Below the pieces are notes generated by a model. That model saw only the letters and a list, made by a program, of their open reading frames with translations, was not told the DNA's origin and made no database searches. This document shows positions 54,833-60,800 of a DNA stretch of 64,000 bases, one piece after another. Every line of letters begins with the position of its first letter. Within the stretch, counting starts at the first letter, position 1. Origin of the DNA: Tanypteryx hageni (Eukaryota; Arthropoda; Insecta; Odonata; Petaluridae); contig CM054116.1 of assembly GCA_028673005.1 (NCBI GenBank), forward strand, positions 94,694,707-94,758,706. The letters run 5' to 3'. Position numbers and translations under genes: made by a program.

Positions 54833-57800
54833 TGTCATCTATCTTTAATTTCATTTATCTAAAAACCATTGGTTTTTTTCAACTTGATATATTTTAATAT
54901 GATTTTCTTTTATTATTAAAATTACTAAAATTTGAATTAAAATCATATTGTTTGTGATAAATTGATGTGCCCTGTGAAATTTCTCTGAAAGGGGTGATGT
55001 AGGTACATAATAGAGATATTTCTAACTTAAGAAGAAATATTTAAGATAATGTATAATATTTTAATGCAATTAGTTTTTATGAAACATTAAGTTCCTAGAA
55101 TTTTATAAAAATATTGTTCATTATCGTACTGGGATGGGAAAAATCATATCCTTAGGAATATTTTACATTTCTCCATTTTTCTGTTATCTTATAAAATTGT
55201 CATTAATCAACAAAAGTACACAAAGGAACATTTTCATAACCTTCAATTCTAAGAAATATAAATTGTGACAAATTGGATTTGCATATGATAGAAAGATTGA
55301 AGTTAATTTAAATGAATATATGATTCAAATTTATTTCACTGGTCATAATTTTGTAAACTTTAAACTAATAGTTGATAATGCTGGTGGAGGTTTTCGGGTT
55401 TCGCTGCATTGGCGGCATTTCTGGCTCTCGACATTTCGCAGACATTGCAGTCTGCATCTTCAGGATCTCCTGAAGAAGCTGACTGCAATGTCTGTGAAAC
55501 GTCGAGAGCCAGAAATGCCGCCAACACAGCGAAACCCGAAAACCTCCACCAGCATTCAGCAACGCTGCGAAAGCCTTCAACTCAAATTAATAGTTGATAA
55601 TGATGTACAAGAATTAATATATAGTGGATTATAACATACAATGATTTTATAATGACATAAATTCATTTTTTAAATAGCCTAAAGTTGAACTTAGGTGGCT
55701 ATTTAATTTGACCTGTTTTAGCAACATTTTTATGACTTAAAGGCTATAAACAATCCTATTTATATTTTGAAAACATTGTCATGTAATTGGCATTTTCATT
55801 ATCTGAAATTGTCATATTGTTATCATTTAAATTTTATTTGTCTTTGATTGATAGGATATTGAAGTATTAGGTAAATATAGTATTGAACATGGTCAAATTT
55901 AAGCATGCAGGTGCTTTTCAAATTCTTACAATTTACTAATGTCAATGTGAAGCTTTATATTGCATTAGAGTATTTAATTAATAGTGTCAGATTGCTTAGT
56001 TTATATTATGCCATCTAGATGATACCTTTAACCAAATTGTAAGTAGTTAGGAAGATTTAGATTTAACTGAAAGTAATAATGGGGAAGTTTCTAAAATTCA
56101 TATTATCATTATACTTCCTTATTTAATTCTTTATTTTTAAATTCATTTTTTAAAATTTCAATACTATTTTCTTGATGATATGTTATATAGGCTAATATGT
56201 AATGTTTTACAATGACTGACAACATCTAGAAGATGTTTTATTGATAATTAGATCTACCCAATTCCTTAGAAAGAGTTTCATAAGTATCATTAATTTTTTA
56301 ACGTATATTTTGCTAGTGCATCATAATTAACTAAAATAAATATAATTTTCATTTCACTGAGGTTCTAATTCTGTAGTATAAGATAGTTACTTTTTTATAA
56401 AAAATCAAATCTCATAATTATTTTCAAGATGATTTTAAGTCGATGATTGATAAAATATTATTACGAACACAGTCCACTATTTCCAAATAAAACTGTTTAG
56501 ATTATATTTTTTGTAGTTTTCATTTAAATTGGTAAATACAAAAAATATTTTATGGATAATAAACATATATTATGTAATATATTTTAATAAAAGTTATTAT
56601 TAAAAATATAAATGTTTGTAATGCAATGTAAATCAAAAAAGTAATTTATAGATAACTCTTTGCACAATCCATTACATTTTTCCATATTTTGATTAAAAAA
56701 TGAAATAAAATCAAAGAAAAAAGATATATAAGATATTGGTGCTCACTAATTTTAGTGCAAATATTTTTCAAGAGAATCTAATATAATTTTTTGTGTATCC
56801 CATCTAACTCTCTTGCCATATAGCTAAGGTATACCAACGATGGATATTCAAGAGGAACGCGCTATCCCACCATCGCTCAATCTCCATCTGGATCCATACC
56901 ATCTCCTGGAAGACGCATGCTTGAAGACTACATTGACCAAAAGTGTCGTCTGCTAGGGAAATCTCGCTCAAGCAGAGGAAGTGCCATACATCTCCAGCAA
57001 TGGATGCGTGGCCAGCTAGGAGGGACAAGGGCCTTGGAGGAGGTGGAGAATGTTGATGATCTTGGCCCAGTATGGTCTCCTGAGACTTTGCGTAGACGAA
57101 GTGAAGAACTGAGACTTAATGCTGGAGCATTGCATCAAGGTCTTAGTCCTGGAAGACGTTGTGAAAGTCATTGTGAGGAGGTTGAATTATCGGATACTGA
57201 TGGTAGTCCATCAAAAAGCACAGATGACAGTCAGGTAATCACCAAAACCTCTTTTTTCAGTCACAAAAATGGAGCAATCAGGATTTTTGCAAAACATAAT
57301 CCAATTTAAATTTTTAAAGTATACCAGCCAAAGTTATATTTTGTTCTTATTTTTTATATGTATATTTTAGTTTTGGAAAACCAAATCATTGGTGCTTACT
57401 TTTACTTTACATTCTTCTCTTTTAAGTTAAATTCAAAGAGAAGTGGTAATTAATATGTTTCAAAGTGGATGATGTTCTTTAAATCTATAATTTTTGCTTT
57501 TTATATTCCATAAGCATATTGCTTTTTATGTATAAAGAAATTTCATTTAAAACATTTTCCATAACCGAATCATACCATGAGTGGTTCAAGAACACTCTTT
57601 ACTTATAAAGAGAAAATATTTCTATTTTTGCCTATTTAAATGTGAAATAGATGAACTATAAAATATAATTTTAACTTGAGTAATTGGGGATAAAATATTT
57701 TTTGATTGTTCTTTGGATTTTACTTACTAAGTGTCTTAAAATTCCCTTTAAATATAATACCAAGGTGATATTCAATCCCTCTCCTACAGGTCCAGAAAAA

Positions 57801-60800
57801 CACACAAAAATCAGAGCAGGTAAGCACAGGTGGAATTTGATGGAACCACTTCAAAAATGTTATAACTTCTTTGTACATAGCATGATAATGGAAATGCCCT
57901 GGGAAATGTTTTTTTAAAAATTGCTAGAACATTAACATTAATTTAATTTTTCATTCACATGGTCATTTTCATTAAAAACACATCTAAGATATTTTGCAAA
58001 TAAATAATCTTATCAAAAATGTCCGTCGTGCGTTTGAAAATAAAATTGCAATTAAATCTGTCTCAGTCTCTAAAGAAAATCTTAATGTATATAAGGCATT
58101 GTCTTGTTTTCTTTTCTTTATTTTGCACTCCACAAAAATATTTAAATAACTCTCACTGTCTATAGTTTTAATGCAGTTATATGTGGTTACATATCAGAAT
58201 TAAAGCTGAATCAATTTTTAATGAGTTTTCTTGGATATGTATGTTTCAGAAGACCAGGTATATAACACCGAACTGCACAAATTTTTGTAAATTAAAAATA
58301 TATTGTTTACTATGAAGACAACCATTCATTACACCATTTTGCTTTGTTGGCATGTATTTTTCCAAGCTACTTATTTGTTATATTATCTATACTCTATAAT
58401 TTCTTTTACATATCTCCAACAGCTTTTTTATTTATGGGAAGGCTTTCAGAGATTTAAAAAGCCTATCAAAATAATGAAATTGTTCAAGTTTTGCTGGATC
58501 CTGTTTGTGTCTTGCATGTTTAAGTAAGGCCCATATTATTTATTTATATAATACTGTAATTTGTGATTAAATGCATGATTCACACACAGAGCCGGCTAGG
58601 AAAATCGCGGGGCCCATTGCAAAGTTTGTGTGTATGTGTCAAATGTTTTTAATAGTAAATTTTAATAAATAAAGCAACCTCTCTCACCATGACAGTGTTA
58701 GATATTTTTTCCATTTTTTTAATAGTTGCACTTAATAAGTAAAGCAAATATTTTTTAGAGAGTGTTGGGCCTCTGTAAGCATGGGGCTTGGTGCAGTTGC
58801 ACCAATGGCACCACCTTCAAGGCGGCTCTGTTCACACACAATAAGAGCATTTTGTGTAACAAAATTGAATATGATCAACAATGAGAATATAATTTTTAGT
58901 TATAACTGGCAGAAAAATAACAGAGATTAAAGAAATAATGTGTAGTTGATTTAATAGTATTATTCAACAAATACTGGTGCTGTTAATTACCAGAATAATT
59001 GTTTTATATAATGAATTTGGATCTCTTTGTAAATGAATTATTCAAAAGATATCATTTCAAGTTGTGTTTGTGTATAATAATTTTCTCATCTGTAAAAACT
59101 TTGAATTAGATAATTTAATTATTGGTTTTAATTACAAGGAAGGAAAGTATTAAGAATTTAAATTTAAAAATGTACTTACCTAGGAAATAATGTTTCTATT
59201 TTGGGCAAATACAGGTTACTGTACGTTCTACCTCTGGTAAAGCTATTAAAGAAGAATCAAGTCAAAAGGCAGTGCCAGTATGCCGTCAATGCCACGAGAC
59301 TTGCCTTAACAATCGCAATGGAAGTGAAGCTGGAAAGAAAGGCATTGATGATGGCCATAGACCTTGTAGCTCAAGCGCTCATCACCATGTTCACCAAACA
59401 GAGCAACGAAAAGAAATCTGTGAGGAAGCAACAAAGGACAAGGAAGAAAGTTTCAAGGACAAGGCTGTAAGCTGTAATAATGAATTTTAATTTTTGCTAT
59501 GGCCTTACTTTATCATATAATTGCTTAGATAAATTTAATTATAAGATGTTATAAACAGAATTATTCTATAAATGGCCAAGAGAACTATTGATAACGGTTT
59601 GGTAAAAATTTATTACACTACGATTTGTAAATTGCACAGTTGTAATAAAAGGGGCAGTGACGCAATCTGCATTGAAAGGAATGTTGCGCGGACTGCCTAT
59701 GTGTACTTATTTCGGCATGAAATGAATTAAGAATTTTTTAAAATTATACTTTCAGCTAAACTAATTTATAGATATAAATATCGTACGTATTTTCTTTTTA
59801 GAATAAGTTTTTGTGTCACTTTAAAAGTATGTACGGTATTTTAGTTGCCAACAATAACTAAAATGTTCATTATTTCACACAAACTCGAATTTTCCGAAGA
59901 AAATTGTTATCTCTTTCAGATTGTTTTTAGGTAACTAGAATTTTTTATTCAAAACATTGTAGCTCGTATGTCTTATAACACTTGCCAAATATTTATTCTT
60001 TTAATATTCACATACACTACCGTGAAGTTCTATAAATTGAAGCTTATATGACTCAAATGTATCTTCTTTCTTCTGTGTTTGAGTGGCAGAGGTTCGACTG
60101 CGTATTTAATTGCATTTTTATATTTTCTGATTTTATATGACTTGTATTTTAAAAGTAAATATTGATATTAAAAAAAACTTTACTGCTCTTCTGTTATTCA
60201 TAAATTCCTAGAATTCCGAAGTTGTCTTACTTCAACCTTATTTTAAGAAACATTTTCAGAGCTTTTATTCTTATTGTACACAATTCATCTAAAAATTTAA
60301 TTATGTTCTCGTCATCCTTTAGTGTAAGCGGAAGGAGAGATTGTTATTCATCATATTGATCCGAATATTACGATACCATCAATTTTGTAAACGTTAAAAA
60401 ACAAAACGAAAAAATATTAAGGGAACTTTTATCTCAAATTATACACCGAATAAAGATGACGCTTCATGAATATCATTATAAATACTCCGACATCGAGCTA
60501 GATCTAGGAAACTCAATGCTTCCGTCAGCATGCTATCGAAAGTAAATGACGCTGTTAAATCTCTAGGTCTCGAACAAAACGCCACCCTTCAATTTTGGAA
60601 TGTAATCACTGAAAAAGAACATATGTTACACTCAGGTCAATACGGTAATTTTTATATTCTCATCCCTGGAAATCTTGATAGCTCTTAACTTTGTTTTGCT
60701 AACTTCGAGTTGTCAGATTTTGATCGTACGTAATACCTTCAATCTTCGGCGTAGGGTCATCGTGATTTAACAGCCGAAGAGAGCGCCATAAATGCTGTGG

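Larger units (their letters stand above)
55381..55587. mobile_element. Palindromic insertion with 15-bp target duplication, hammerhead-like
   Basis: The 15-bp sequence taatagttgataatg occurs at 55366-55380 and 55588-55602, directly flanking a 207-bp insert. The insert is mostly a hairpin: the left arm (about 55378-55466) and right arm (about 55467-55556) are about 88 bp and nearly perfect complements. Both arms encode the order CTGAAGA, stem, GAAA, TGTC or CGTC. A long duplication of this size points to target-primed reverse transcription rather than a cut-and-paste transposase. Penelope-like elements are known to carry such motifs. Open frames across it arise from the palindrome. Confidence 0.8.
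36332..56823 (+). other. Intron 15, about 20.5 kb, packed with mobile elements
   Basis: By phase, exon 15 (donor 36332) and exon 16 (acceptor 56823) join directly. The listed elements at 38.6-55.6 kb all lie in it. Stretches at 36440-38610, 40045-42140, 44740-45600, 50200-51330, 51405-54770 and 55610-56820 are AT-rich with no recognisable gene or repeat boundary. Confidence 0.6.

Noticed and set aside
55320..55634. Open frames on both strands over the palindrome
   Set aside because: Inverted-repeat symmetry produces nearly the same peptide from both strands; not a gene.
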